64,000 bases of DNA from Adiantum capillus-veneris (GCA_014529385.2 CM043944.1:181125311-181189310); one strand, 5' to 3'. Shown: positions 11,221 through 22,396, counted from the first letter of the stretch. The notes: generated by a model from the sequence alone, not told the origin. Made by a program: numbers and translations.

Positions 11221-12216
11221 GATGCACCCATGCTGCTTATGAAAAAGCAACTATGGTCTGTTGTAAAACCGAGAGTAAGCGAATTATCCACTTTTGTTGA
11301 AGGCACTCTCACTAGGGCCCAAATTGCACAAGCACAAGCTAAAGATGAACAAGCACTAGGCATAATTATCACATCACTCCACGATAATTATGTGCACTTT
11401 ACAAAGAGCTGCACCACTGCAATCCAAGAATGGGATATTTTGCAACATAACTTTGGTGCTAAACAAAAGCAAAGTAAGATTAGCTTTAAAAAAATTCTTT
11501 ACAAACTTACTATGCTTCAGAGGGAGGATGTTTCAAGCCTCGTTAACAAACTAATGAGCATAATCACGCAGCTTACTTACATTTAGTGCCAAGTCCCGGA
11601 AGAAGATCAAGTCGCTATGCTCCTGAGTGCTCTACCTGAAAGTTTTGACAACATAGTCACAGTCTTAGAGCAAAAAGAGCCCATACCTTCTCTACAATAT
11701 GTCACAGGGGCAATCAATGAAGAAGAAAAGAAAAATAAGAAGAAATTTGATAAATCTAAATCAGTGGGAGGAGCTTGTTTTGCATCATCATCACCATCAT
11801 CTAGGGCATCATCATCATCATCATCTAGGTTAAATAACAAGATGTGTTATTTTGCATCATCATCACCATCATCTAGGGCATCAGCATCATCACCTAGGTT
11901 AAATAACAAGATATGTTATGAGTGTGGCAAGCCTGGACACTTCTCCAAGGACTGCTACAAGGACAAGTATTGTAGCAATTGCGGCATCAAAGGTCATTCA
12001 CCATCAAAATACCAAGGAAACAACAACAAAGACAAAGCTAGAGTCAATCTAGCAGAGGAAAAAGATGGAGATTCAAATCAAAAGGAAGAGAATTGTCTCC
12101 ATGTGTGTACCGTCCCCAAATACTTTTACGAGTATACTGATGTATTGTGGATATGGATGGTCGTCCACCTTCTTTGTTTAAGGGGAGTATTTATTAGTCT
12201 GTGTAACACCATATGA
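11167..12216 (+). pseudogene. Copia gag with one internal stop
   Basis: One frame runs 11167-12216 with a single TAG at 11584-11586. From about residue 19 it reads MLLMKKQLWSVVKP, then AIQEWDILQHNFGAK and LPESFDNIVTVL, the helical core of a Ty1/copia Gag. A Ser-rich linker with a duplicated FASSSPSSRAS block follows. The C-terminal part has a full zinc knuckle CYECGKPGHFSKDC (C-x2-C-x4-H-x4-C) and a second, CSNCGIKGHSPSKY, whose last Cys is Tyr. The first 18 codons come from an unrelated GC-rich segment, so the true N-terminus is lost. No protease, integrase or RT follows; the sequence goes straight to a polypurine tract and LTR, so the element is non-autonomous. Confidence 0.85.
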
Positions 12217-12294
12217 TGAGACCACTCAGTCTGTGTGACTATTAGCTTGTGCGGCTTTAGGGCTTGATTCATCTTATTTGAGTATAGTCCATGC

Positions 12295-12307
12295 CTAAGG
12301 GGAGGAT
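12295..12307 (+). promoter_or_regulatory. Polypurine tract of copia element
   Basis: CTAAGGGGAGGAT directly precedes the LTR start TGTTGGG, the standard arrangement for plus-strand priming. Confidence 0.75.
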
Positions 12308-13049
12308 TGTTGGGATAGGCATGTCCTTCTATAACCATGGGAGACACCTCTACACTTGCATAGCTTCCTATATGGCATCTGACCTATGTGTTGTAAGGTT
12401 CTCTAGTATGGCTATGTGTAAGCCAAAAAGATGAGGAACTCCAGCCGGATATTTACTCCACGCTTATAAATAAAGCACTCTATGTACATATTTTTTATGC
12501 TATGGTGTGTATTTTAATGTAGTACCTTTTGGGTCAAAATCAAGAGTACTCTTTCTCTCTCTCTCTCTCTCTCTAACTGTGTAAGCTATGTCTGCACATA
12601 CACACAAACCTCCTTGAGCACACACATACCCACCATGCCCCACACTAGACCCTAGGGCAACCTTTCTGATGTGTTCTATTGCAGATTTTGAGACCTAAAT
12701 TATGATGGATCATAATTTTGGTACCTCCTCAAAATGTGACCAAACTGGGTAGGTTAGTGTCCCTAAGTGTCCTTGACCTTCTCCTAAAGTTTTGTAACAT
12801 TTGGACTCCGTTTGAGTGCCGAAACGGGTTAATGACTAAGTCTGGTGACTTAGGACATAAGTAGATTGCTTGATCTAAGAGCAAGAGATTTGCATGTTTT
12901 AGAGTTAATGTTATTCCGTGGGTTCACTTCTCAAGGTTTACACCCTCGAAGAGTCTCCGTTCCCCATTCAAATCGCTTCCTTAAGTATTGACATTATGTT
13001 AGTGCCAAAAAGCTATGCTATAGACATCCGTCGCGACGACCAGCCAACA
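12308..13049 (+). mobile_element. LTR with TGTTGG/CCAACA ends
   Basis: It starts TGTTGGGATAGG after the polypurine tract and ends GCCAACA right before a primer-site-like sequence, giving the inverted termini TGTTGG...CCAACA and a length of 742 bp. A TATA-like TATAAATAAAG lies near 12466 and a CT tract at 12551-12574. It sits between a gag on the left and a primer site on the right, so it served both as the 3' LTR of one internal region and the 5' LTR of another. No second LTR copy is seen within this arm. Confidence 0.7.
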
Positions 13050-13050
13050 T

Positions 13051-13068
13051 TGGCACCATTGCCGGGGA
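13051..13068 (+). promoter_or_regulatory. Primer-binding site, tRNA-Asp type
   Basis: TGGCACCATTGCCGGGGA lies one base after the LTR end. It differs at two positions from TGGCGCCGTTGCCGGGGA, the complement of a plant tRNA-Asp 3' end used by many gypsy elements. Its position right after CCAACA supports the LTR boundary. A tRNA-Asp site next to a copia-type gag is unexpected. Confidence 0.65.
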
Positions 13069-13221
13069 CTTGCTAAAATAACTTTTTATTCATCTCTATC
13101 TCTACCTCGATCTTTGTTTGGTTCTGCCTTTCTAGTTCCAAGCTTAGTGCTTGAATCTAGTAACTCCATTATGCTATGCCTTACTAATACATATTTCCAA
13201 ATTTGGGGCCATGACCTCTCT

Positions 13222-13261
<40 letters not shown>

Positions 13262-13631
13262 TCATGTTCATTGTTTGAGTAGTCCTATTTGATTAGATTT
13301 CAAAACTTCTCTTGTGTATAACTTGAAGACTTCTCTATGTGTCAACACCTGAGTCATGTGGATGTGCACATGACAGTTCTCTATTGGATTTGGGGTGGGT
13401 GTCTATAGAATTGTGTATGATCAAATTGGTCAAATTTAGTTATGTTACCTCCGTTTTAACAAAGTGGAGGGTAAGTATCTTCTTTGATGTGTTTATGTGT
13501 GTGTGTGTGTGTGTGTTTTAATATCTTCTCGTACTACTACCTCAAATACATAAGTAGTACTACTACCTCAAATACATAAGTAGTACCTTGGATACATAAG
13601 TGTGCTATGTTTGATATTATATGTGTTTATG
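13069..13631. repeat. Leader remnant with CT/CA tracts and short tandem repeats
   Basis: After the primer site the sequence is a pyrimidine-rich leader with a compound CT (13215-13236) and CA (13237-13262) microsatellite, a GT run near 13498-13517, and a 24-bp tandem pair (GTACTACTACCTCAAATACA) at about 13531-13580. No coding region follows; the leader is cut by the gypsy element that begins near 13632. The right arm has a longer, rearranged version of the tandem repeats (57543-57710). Confidence 0.6.
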
Positions 13632-14512
13632 GGTCTTTGAAGTTCTTAAAGTCGAAAAGAATGTAGCAGGGCATATCTTTCGTTAGCACGATTTGAAAGA
13701 TTTTTGAATAGTCTATTAAATAGAGCTTATACGAATGAGTTGAGATATTAAGAGAGAACATATATTCTTTTTTTTAAATAATACACTAAAGACGGATTTG
13801 ATAAAGATTAATGAATAATAGATAGTCTGTCTATGAACAGTAAAATTGAGATTTGTATTAATATCAATGTTTTATATTTATGTGTTTTAGCTTAAAATGC
13901 ATGGGTAGGATTAAAATAAGTTGTAAAAGTAGTGGAGACCCAAAAATAGCGGTTTTATGAGTCGCGACCTAAAAGTTGCTTTTTAACCAAACGGAGACGT
14001 TTTTTGCAATTCTGTCCGCGATGCCTTATAGACCAGACCTATTCCCGTCGTTTTGAGTACCTGGATTGCTCTGTTCTGAGTTTGTTTGTAAAAGTTATGA
14101 TGAAAACAAACAGAAGGCAGCAGCAGTGTAGTGTACACAGGGACAGACAGACATACAACATCATACAGTTCTCCCTGCTATCAACCAAGAAGTGGATTGT
14201 TTCTTCATGGTAGAGTATGGCTATGAAAGTATATAATTATGTTTTTTTACTTTGATTATCATGTTGAATGGTTGCACGAGTATGTTCTTTTGGCTATTTT
14301 GTAGGCGATGCAGAAATCAATGTGTGAAACAGGATCTATTGCAAAGTGTCATGATAGAAATCTAACTTTTACGGATCGCTTAGCGATCACGTTCTTATAT
14401 TATTCTCGCAGGTATACTTGGTACAAAAATCGTGCAGGCTTTTCGAGGAAAAGAAGGATAAAAGCACGACGGGTGGTGCGTTTGGGGATCATTCACCGAT
14501 CTCTTCTTCTGC

Positions 14513-14568
14513 GAGTGCGAGTGCGAGTGCGAGTGAGAGTGAGAGTGCGAGTGCGAGTGCGAGTGAGA
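14513..14568 (+). repeat. Hexamer array GAGTGC/GAGTGA
   Basis: Nine to ten 6-bp units alternate between GAGTGC and GAGTGA. The number and order of variants differ among the four LTR copies in the window, as expected for a fast-changing minisatellite. It opens all frames at once, giving spurious Ser-His, Arg-Val and Ser-Ala/Glu repeat peptides. Confidence 0.9.
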
Positions 14569-14777
14569 CGCTGCATGCAAGCGAACTGAAGCTCGGGGGT
14601 GGTCGGGAGGTTCGAGCTCCGTACAACGCAGTGCGCCCATATATTTTGCTCCTCTGTTGTATCAAAACTCTACAAAGATTCATCAATACAAAGATCTCTT
14701 TCTCTATCTTTTGCTATCGATCACTATTATTCGGTTCCCGTGACAATGTGTGTTTATGGATATATTGTCAATGTGTC

Positions 14778-15782
14778 TTTTTTTTTTTTGCCATACTCGA
14801 TCACAATTGTGAGTTGAGAGAATTTATATTAACCTGATAAGAATACAACATTCCTCAAGCACTACATGTGACTTGAGGGGGACTAGGGTGCCACCAAAGA
14901 CTTGTACATAGAAGACCATATTTGTTACTCCTATCCTCTGGGGTGTTCTAAATAACCCAAAGCATGTATCCAACCTTCATCTTTGTCAACTACCCCTCTT
15001 CTTGCTCCTACCATGTGAATGAGCTCAGTGTCTTAGTAAAAACTTTGTAAATTATGCGTTTATGTGTGTATGCCTATATGTGGTTTGAATGCTTGTAGTA
15101 TGCATGGTTATGTGTGCATGTGTGTGTGTATGTGTATGTGTGCACTTGTACAAGAACTTATAGCAAGGAGTTAAATGCCAGAGGTGGTCCTCAGTGTCTT
15201 CTACATGTGGGTCCTGACAGCTCCTCAATCGTAGCTACGAGAGGAAAGATATTGTAGTTTGAAGGTAGGATGCTTTGCAGATCATCGCCGGACTGGGCAG
15301 GTACATATGGATGGACAGAGCTGATGCTGATGGATAGACTTGAAGAGCTTGAGTTGTGGTGCATGCCAGTCTTTTAGATCCTCAATCAGAGCTTGGATGG
15401 GCAAGTTATGGGTCAAGGAAATTTTGCAAGGAGCAGTTCTAGTGTGATTTGATCCCCTTGATAAGCATGCTGACAGGGATCTTTTTCACCTCGTCAAGGT
15501 TGCATAAGGTTGAATGCAATGTGTGGAGTTGCTAGAAATTTACGGCTTATCGATCAGAGTCATGGGCATGTAGTTACGCCTTGTTCAAATTGGCAGGCAA
15601 TCACGACGAAAAGAGATCGGATGGTTTTCCCCGTTTTTGGACGTGTTGTCCGAGGCAAAAATGACATAGGATGGTGGAGAAGTGCTATGATTTGGAGTAG
15701 GCAAAGTGGGAGGAAGCTGTAATTTTTTGGTTATGATAATATAATCTACTCACCATTTGTGAGTTTTGCAAAAAAAAAAAAA
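14778..15782. mobile_element. Two head-to-head LINE-like 3' ends inside the LTR
   Basis: A T run at 14778-14789 is followed by GCCATACTCGATCACAATTG and TGAGTTGAGAGAATTTATATTA, the reverse of a LINE 3' tail. At the other end, TAATCTACTCACCATTTGTG then AGTTTTGC leads into an A run at 15770-15782. The same tail (CAC-AT-TGTGAGTTTTGC-polyA) ends the LINE fragments at 23.9-24.4 kb. The two tails point outward, so the 5' sides meet near 15.2 kb. Both LTR copies contain this, so it predates their duplication. Confidence 0.5.
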
Positions 15783-15957
15783 GATACTTCAAGTTATGTA
15801 GTCGACGACTACAATAATATTTGGTTGCTACTGTGGTATGCACATTATGAGTCACTTTTGGCATGCTCGCCTATGCATTGCATCTCAAAGGCATGTTAAT
15901 CTCCTCTATGCCTAAAAGGGTGCTGCTTTAACACAAATTACACTACTCTTTTGAAAG

Positions 15958-16006
<49 letters not shown>

Positions 16007-16492
16007 TTGTCCAGGTATATTTCCATGCATCCCATGTAGCTTGATATCTATGTAGACCTTGATGGCCAACATGAAGGTGAAAACCATGCTAATCCACCTG
16101 GAAACAATAATCATCGTGGTGGCGCTGGGGTACCGCCAAAAGAAACGATGACGATATGGGAGAAGCGACAACCAAATCATTCTTAACGAAGGCTAAGCTT
16201 AAAGAGTTTGATGGCATAAGAAAGATATGCGAAGATTTAGAAGCGTGGATTGAAGAACTCAAAGATTTGGATTATACTTTCAATATTGAGAACACGACCA
16301 CGAGACTTTCGAATGCTCGAGCAAGGTGACCGATAAGACAATACGTACCAAGATGGCTCAATTGGAGACTTTTGGCGATGCGTACGATAAAGGTAAGTCA
16401 TCTACCCCTTCTTTGTGATGCTTTATGTCTTTGATACGTCCTTTGAAAGCTTCTGTGAGATCGAATTTATGCGTAGAAGTTGAGATTAAAAT

Positions 16493-16735
16493 TTGAATTT
16501 CTTAATTGATTTGGATAGTATTCATTGCTTCTTATCGTCTAAATTGATTGAGAAATTAAACTTGAAATTAAATCGAGAAGTTAAAAGACTTGTGGACTTA
16601 ACTAGTGGTAATAATAGTTCCACGAAAGAGTTAGTAGAAAATTTGTTTTTTTTTTCTTTGAAGAGTCGAAATCATAAAGATGATTTCTATAACATAAACA
16701 TTGATATGCATGATGTTATCATTGGTATCAATTAG
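16493..16735 (+). pseudogene. Gypsy A retropepsin-like fragment
   Basis: This 80-codon frame aligns with a plant gypsy aspartic protease. FLIDLDSIHCFLSSKLIEKL stands where the family has L-[IV]-D-[ST]-G-[SA]-T-H-x-F-[IV]; the D-S/T-G core has become DLDS, losing the catalytic loop. DVIIGIN near the end corresponds to the D-[VI]-[IV]-L-G-[MI]-D segment. Protease cuts the element polyprotein in the particle. The altered active site means this copy is inactive. It is identical in layout in the right arm. Confidence 0.65.
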
Positions 16736-17019
16736 ATCATTGAAAATCATGTTTTGATTGATTGTTAAGAAAGAAAAATATATCTTTAATCATTTGATGA
16801 TGATAAGTCACACTCTTTGTGGAAAGAAAGAGATTCTAAATCTAGTTTTGGCAATGGAATTGATAAGGTGACTTAGATAAGAGTGTGAGACGTTGCTTGT
16901 GTTTGCTTGTGTGAGACGTTGCTTGTGTTTGCTAATGAGATTAAAGAGAATCTGGGGATAAACATAAAGAGACAAATCGAGAATTTATAGAGGATCTCTT
17001 ACATGAAGTTAAGGATGTG

Positions 17020-18152
17020 TTCCGGACGATCTTCCTGGTATACCTCCGCCTAGAGCGGTAGACCATGCCATAGATCTATATCCAACAGCGACACCTTATT
17101 CCAGATCTCCATACAGGTTCAATATTGATGAGCTTAAAGAGCTCAAGATACAACTTGATGATCTTTTGAAAAAGGGTTTCATTAAACCTAGTGTATCTCC
17201 TTGGGGTAGTCCTATGTTATTCCAAAAGAAAAAGGATGGTACATATAGATTATGCATCGACTATAGGGGATTAAACAAAAAGACCATTAAGAACAAATAT
17301 CCTCTTCCTCACTTAGATGAACTGCTTAGTCATTTGAGTGGTGCCACAATATTTTCAAAGGTTGACCTTCGTTCTGGCTACCATCAAATCCGTATCAAGG
17401 CCGAGGACATTCCAAAGATTTCTTTTCGTACACGTTATGGACATTATGAATTTAGAGTTCTTGCTTTTGGTTTGACTAATGCACCAACAACTTTCATGTG
17501 CTTAATGAATAATATTTTTCACCCGTATCTTGAGGACTTCATTCTGGTATTCTTGGATAATATTTTTGTGTATTCTACGAATGAAGAAGATCATGCATTG
17601 TACTTAAAGAAAACATTTGAGGTTTTGCGTGAACATAAATTGTATGCCAAAGCAAGTAAGTATTCTTTTGCAAAGGATCAGATTGTGTATTTGGGAAGAG
17701 TGATTTCTAAAGAGGGGATTCACATTGATCTTGATAAAGTTAAGACTATGTTAGTAAGAGATGTAAGAAGCTTTATGGGTCTAGCACAATATGAGAGAGC
17801 ACACATTAAAGATTTCTCTAAGATAGCAAGTCCTTTGACCGAATTGACCAAGAAAGACAAGGGTTTTGTGTGGACTTCTAGCTGTGAGACTGCTTTTGAG
17901 ACCTTGAAGGCTAAAATAGCGGAAAATTTTGTTTTAAAAGTTCCTGAGATGGGCAAACCATTTGTTGTGTCCTGTGACACTAGTGGTGAACAATTAGGTT
18001 GTGTTTTGACACAAGAAGGAAGAGTGGTTGTATATGAGTTTAGGAAATTAAGACGACATGAATTAAACTATGCAACACATGATCTAGAATTGCTTGCTTG
18101 TTGTTCATGCATTGAAGCTTTGGCGTCATCTCTTGCTTGGTGTAAAATTTGA
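17020..18152 (+). pseudogene. Gypsy A reverse transcriptase and start of RNase H
   Basis: The ATG frame begins at 17166, but readable RT sequence starts near 17020 (LPGIPPPRAVDHAIDL). It contains YRLCIDYRGLNKKTIKNKYP, FSKVDLRSGYHQIRI, and FGLTNAPTTFM. The catalytic Y/F-x-D-D box reads FLDN (within LVFLDNIFVYS), so the second catalytic Asp is Asn. The RNase H segment follows (VVSCDTSGEQLGCVL, then ELNYATHDLELLA). A frameshift near 18110 ends the frame; RNase H continues in another frame. RT copies element RNA into DNA. Both arms share the FLDN change and the frameshift, and the predicted 328 residues are identical between arms. Confidence 0.92.
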
Positions 18153-19383
18153 ATTGCGTACTGATCATCAAAACTTGAAGTATATTTTCACTCAGCCATA
18201 GTTAAATAACAGACAAAGAAGATGGATTGAATTCCTGGCTGAGTATGACTTTGATTTGAAGTATTTGTGTGAAAAAGAAAATAAAGTTGCAGATACATTG
18301 AGTCGTACGCCCATGTGTAATTTGTTGACTGTTGTGCGATCCAATTTGATTGATGAGATACATGCTGAAGTTGAAAATGATTCCTTTTATATGCCTATTT
18401 TGAAATTCTTGCGTGAGAATATTGGTGAGATGTATGAAAACAGATATCACTTGTATAAGGGAAATCTGTATTGTTATGACTGCTTGTGTATTCCTGTAAA
18501 TTCTTCTTTTAAGAGTCAAATTCTGCATGAGTGTCATAATTCACCTTTTTCTGGTCATCATGGATTGAGTAAGACATATGAAAAGATTAAAAGTTCATTC
18601 TTTTGGCCACGTATGAAATTGGATGTTAAGAATTATGTGCATGAATGCTTTCAATGTCAACAAGTTAAAATTGAACATAAGAGGATGCCTGGTGACCTTC
18701 AACCCTTAGACATTCCTTTACAGAAGTGGGAGTCTATATCCATGGACTTTATTATTAGACTTCCTACTACTCGTGGAGGGTATGACTCGATCTTTGTGGT
18801 GGTAGATAGACTCACAAAACAGGCTCACTTCTTTCCCGTGAAAGTAACTGATACTGCTTTGACCATTGCACGCTTGTTTATGAAAGAGATATTTCGTTTG
18901 CATGGCATGCCCAAGAGCATAGTGTCTGACAGAGATTCTAAGTTCACTTCTCATTTCTAGAGAGTGACTTTTGACTCTATAGGTACCCAGTTACGCATGT
19001 CTAATGCTTTCCATCCTCAAACCGATGCGGAAACGGAGAGAGTGAGTCGTATTTTAGAAGATATATTACGAATGTATGTCAATGAAAACCAATCTAATTG
19101 GAATGAATATTTGCCTTTGGTTAAATTTGCATACAACAGTTCATATCATTCATCTATTAGGATGACCCCGTTTGAAGCAATGTATGGCTATAACTGTCCC
19201 ACACCTATAAATTTTCTTAGCTCAAGGAATAAGGTAGAACTGTCACGTGAGATGCTTGAGAAAATGGATAACGAGTTCGCCAAAATCAGGGGAATATTAG
19301 AGAAGCCCAAAAGAGACATAAATTGTATTATGACAAGAAACATCGGGTTGTGGAGTATGAAACTGGGGATATGGTTTTCTTAA
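18153..19383 (+). pseudogene. Gypsy A RNase H end and integrase
   Basis: KYLCEKENKVADTLSR (the end of RNase H) is followed by an integrase with an HHCC zinc finger (HECHNSPFSGHHG, later CFQCQQVK). The core has MDFIIRLP, VSDRDSKF and, after a break, the E of AETERVSRILED, giving the D, D, E catalytic triad. A TAG at 18958-18960 splits it, where relatives have a Trp-containing F-W segment. In this arm a further 1-base deletion in a G run (GGGG here, GGGGG in the right arm) near 19290 ends the frame at 19383. Integrase inserts element DNA into chromosomes; this copy cannot be full length. Confidence 0.92.
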
Positions 19384-19509
19384 AGGTTATTCCCGAGAAG
19401 TCTCATTTGATTCTTGGAAAGGATAAGCGATTGTCTGCACGATTGTCTTAGTGTTTTGCAAAGAGAATTTTCCTCTCTTTAGACCAACTCTGAGGACATA
19501 GTTAATTTT

Positions 19510-19522
19510 GATAAGGGGAGAA
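19510..19522 (+). promoter_or_regulatory. Polypurine tract of gypsy A
   Basis: GATAAGGGGAGAA directly precedes TGTAATAGGACTAG, the start of the second direct repeat. This supports reading the 2.4-kb repeats as LTRs. Confidence 0.75.
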
Positions 19523-21864
19523 TGTAATAGGACTAGTCTTTGAAGTTCTTAAAGTCGAAAAGAATGTAGCAGGGCATATCTTTCGTTAACACGATTTGAA
19601 AGGATTTTGAATAGTCTATTAAATAGAGCTTATACGAATGAGTTGAGATATTAAGAGAGAACATATATTCTTTTTTTTTAAATAATACACTAAAGACGGA
19701 TTTGATAAAGATTAATGAATAACAGATAGTCTGTCTATGAACAGTAAAATTGAGATTTGTATTAATATCAATGTTTTATATTTATGTGTTTTAGCTTAAA
19801 ATGCATGGGTAGGATTAAAATAAGTTGTAAAAGTAGTGGAGACCCAAAAATAGCGGTTTTATGAGTCGCGACCTAAAAGTTGCTTTTTAGCCAAACAGAG
19901 ACGTTTTTTTGTAATTCTGTCGGCGATGCCTTATAGACCAGACCTATTCCCGTCGTTTTGAGTACCTGGATTGCTCTGTTCTGAGTTTGTTTGTAAAAGT
20001 TATGATGAAAACAAACAGAAGGCAGCAGCAGTGTAGTGTACACAGGGACAGACAGACATACAACATCATACAGTTCTCCCTGCTATCAACCAAGAAGTGG
20101 ATTGTTTCTTCATGGTAGAGTATGGCTATGAAAGTATATAATTATGTTTTTTTACTTTGATTATCATGTTGAATTGGTTGCACGAGTATGTTCTTTTGGC
20201 TATTTTGTAGGCGATGCAGAAATCAATGTGTGAAACAGGATCTATTGCAAAGTGTCATGATAGAAATCTAACTTTTACGGATCGCTTAGCGATCACGTTC
20301 TTATATTATTCTCGCAGGTATACTTGGTACGAAAATCGTGCAGGCTTTTCGAGGAAAAGAAGGATAAAAGCACGACGGGTGGTGCGTTTGGGGATCATTC
20401 ACCGATCTCTTCTTCTGCGAGTGCGAGTGCGAGTGAGAGTGAGAGTGAGAGTGCGAGTGCGAGTGCAAGTGAGACGCTGCATGCAAGCGAACTGAAGCTC
20501 GGGGGTGGTCGGGAGGTTCGAGCTCCGTACAACGCAGTGCGCCCATATATTTTGCTCCTCTGTTGTATCAAAACTCTACAAAGATTCATCAATACAAAGA
20601 TCTCTTTCTCTATCTTTTGCTATCGATCTCTATTATTCGGTTCCCGTGACAATGTGTGTTTATGGATATATTGTCAATGTGTCTTTTTTTTTTTTTGCCA
20701 TACTCGATCACAATTGTGAGTTGAGAGAATTTATATTAACCTGATAAGAATACAACATTCCTCAAGCACTACATGTGACTTGAGGGGGACTAGGGTGCCA
20801 CCAAAGACTTGTACATAGAAGACCATATTTGTTACTCCTATCCTCTGGGGTGTTCTAAATAACCCAAAGCATGTATCCAACCTTCATCTTTGTCAACTAC
20901 CCCTCTTCTTGCTCCTACCATGTGAATGAGCTCAGTGTCTTAGTAAAAACTTTGTAAATTATGCGTTTATGTGTGTATGCCTATATGTGGTTTGAATGCT
21001 TGTAGTATGCATGGTTATGTGTGCATGTGTGTGTGTATGTGTATGTGTGCACTTGTACAAGAACTTATAGCAAGGAGTTAAATGCCAGAGGTGGTCCTCA
21101 GTGTCTTCTACATGTGGGTCCGGACAGCTCCTCAATCGTAGCTACGAGAGGAAAGATATTGTAGTTTGAAGGTAGGATGCTTTGCAGATCATCGCCGGAC
21201 TGGGCAGGTACATATGGATGGACAGAGCTGATGCTAATGGATAGACTTGAAGAGCTTGAGTTGTGGTGCATGCCAGTCTTTTAGATCCTCAATCAGAGCT
21301 TGGATGGGCAAGTTATGGGTCAAGGAAATTTTGCAAGGAGCAGTTCTAGTGTGCTTTGATCCCCTTGATAAGCATGCTGACAGGGATCTTTTTCACCTCG
21401 TCAAGGTTGCATAAGGTTGAATGCAATGTGTGGAGTTGCTAGAAATTTACGGCTTATCGATCAGAGTCATGGGCATGTAGTTACGCCTTGTTCAAATTGG
21501 CAGGCAATCACGACGAAAAGAGATCGGATGGTTTTCCCCGTTTTTGGACGTGTTGTCCGAGGCAAAAATGACATAGGATGGTGGAGAAGTGCTATGATTT
21601 GGAGTAGGCAAAGTGGGAGGAAGCTGTAATTTTTTGGTTATGATAATATAATCTACTCACCATTTGTGAGTTTTGCAAAAAAAAAAAAAGGTACTTCAAG
21701 TTATGTAGTCGACGACTACAATAATATTTGGTTGCTACTGTGGTATGCACATTATGAGTCACTTTTGGCATGCTCGCCTATGCATTGCATCTCATAGGCA
21801 TGTTAATCTCCTCTATGCCTAAAAGGGTGCTGCTTTAACACAAATTACACTACTCTTTTGAAAG

Positions 21865-21907
<43 letters not shown>

Positions 21908-21935
21908 TTGTCCAGGTATATTTCCATGCATCCCA
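19523..21935 (+). mobile_element. Gypsy element A, 3' LTR-like direct repeat
   Basis: Starts TGTAATAGGACTAG after the polypurine tract and matches the 5' copy through CATGCATCCCA. It differs from the 5' copy at several sites, for example TCCGGACAG here vs TCCTGACAG, GCTAATGG vs GCTGATGG, GTGCTTTG vs GTGATTTG, and CAGAGACG vs CGGAGACG. It contains the same hexamer array (about 20416-20469), the same paired LINE tails (T run 20684-20696, A run 21677-21689) and a CT tract (21867-21906). No clear target-site duplication is visible around the pair. Confidence 0.7.
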
Positions 21936-22038
21936 TCTAGCTACCTATTTACCAATGTATGGTCGCCTATATATCTAGTTCTTACATCTCTTCTTGGTGT
22001 CAAAATTCTAAGTGCCCCCCCCCCCCCCCCCCCCCCCC

Positions 22039-22124
<86 letters not shown>

Positions 22125-22328
22125 ACGTCCCCTACATGTCTAGCTCTTACATTTGTTCTTGGTATTAGAATTTTCAAAAATTAATCTACATACGTTTGCT
22201 TACTGGCTACCATTGCCATCCTCCCTACAATCAACTCATGAGAATTTCATTACCTATTAATTCTATTTTTACCTTCCTTTGCCTTCTCCCCCCCCCCCCC
22301 CCCCCGCTCTCTCTCTCACTCTCACTCA

Positions 22329-22396
<68 letters not shown>

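Larger units (their letters stand above)
13632..16034 (+). mobile_element. Gypsy element A, 5' LTR-like direct repeat
   Basis: This 2.4-kb block recurs at 19523-21935. The first 14 bases of the intact terminus (TGTAATAGGACTAG) are missing in this copy but kept in the right-arm counterpart. Inside are a GAGTGC/GAGTGA hexamer array (14513-14568), a CATATATTTTG TATA-like site near 14638, two LINE-like 3' ends, and a CT tract (15961-16003). The shared sequence ends at CATGCATCCCA. No primer site follows at 16035, so the true LTR might instead end near GTTCCCGTGACA (14744), with the rest being duplicated internal sequence. Confidence 0.65.

Noticed and set aside
11607-11840. Asp-rich minus-strand frame opposite the copia gag
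   Set aside because: It is the shadow of CATCATCA Ser codons in the gag linker.
14308-14640. Open frames with Arg-Val, Ser-His and Ser-Ala/Glu repeats in both strands (also at 20214-20546, 50609-50941 and 56521-56853)
   Set aside because: They come from a 6-bp GAGTGC/GAGTGA array that is open in every frame; the composition is explained by the repeat, and the four copies vary freely in unit order.
13632-21935. Clear target-site duplication for gypsy A
   Set aside because: Flanking bases (GTGTA before the intact TGTAATAG end in the right arm, TCTAG after the 3' copy) do not match, so insertion boundaries cannot be confirmed.
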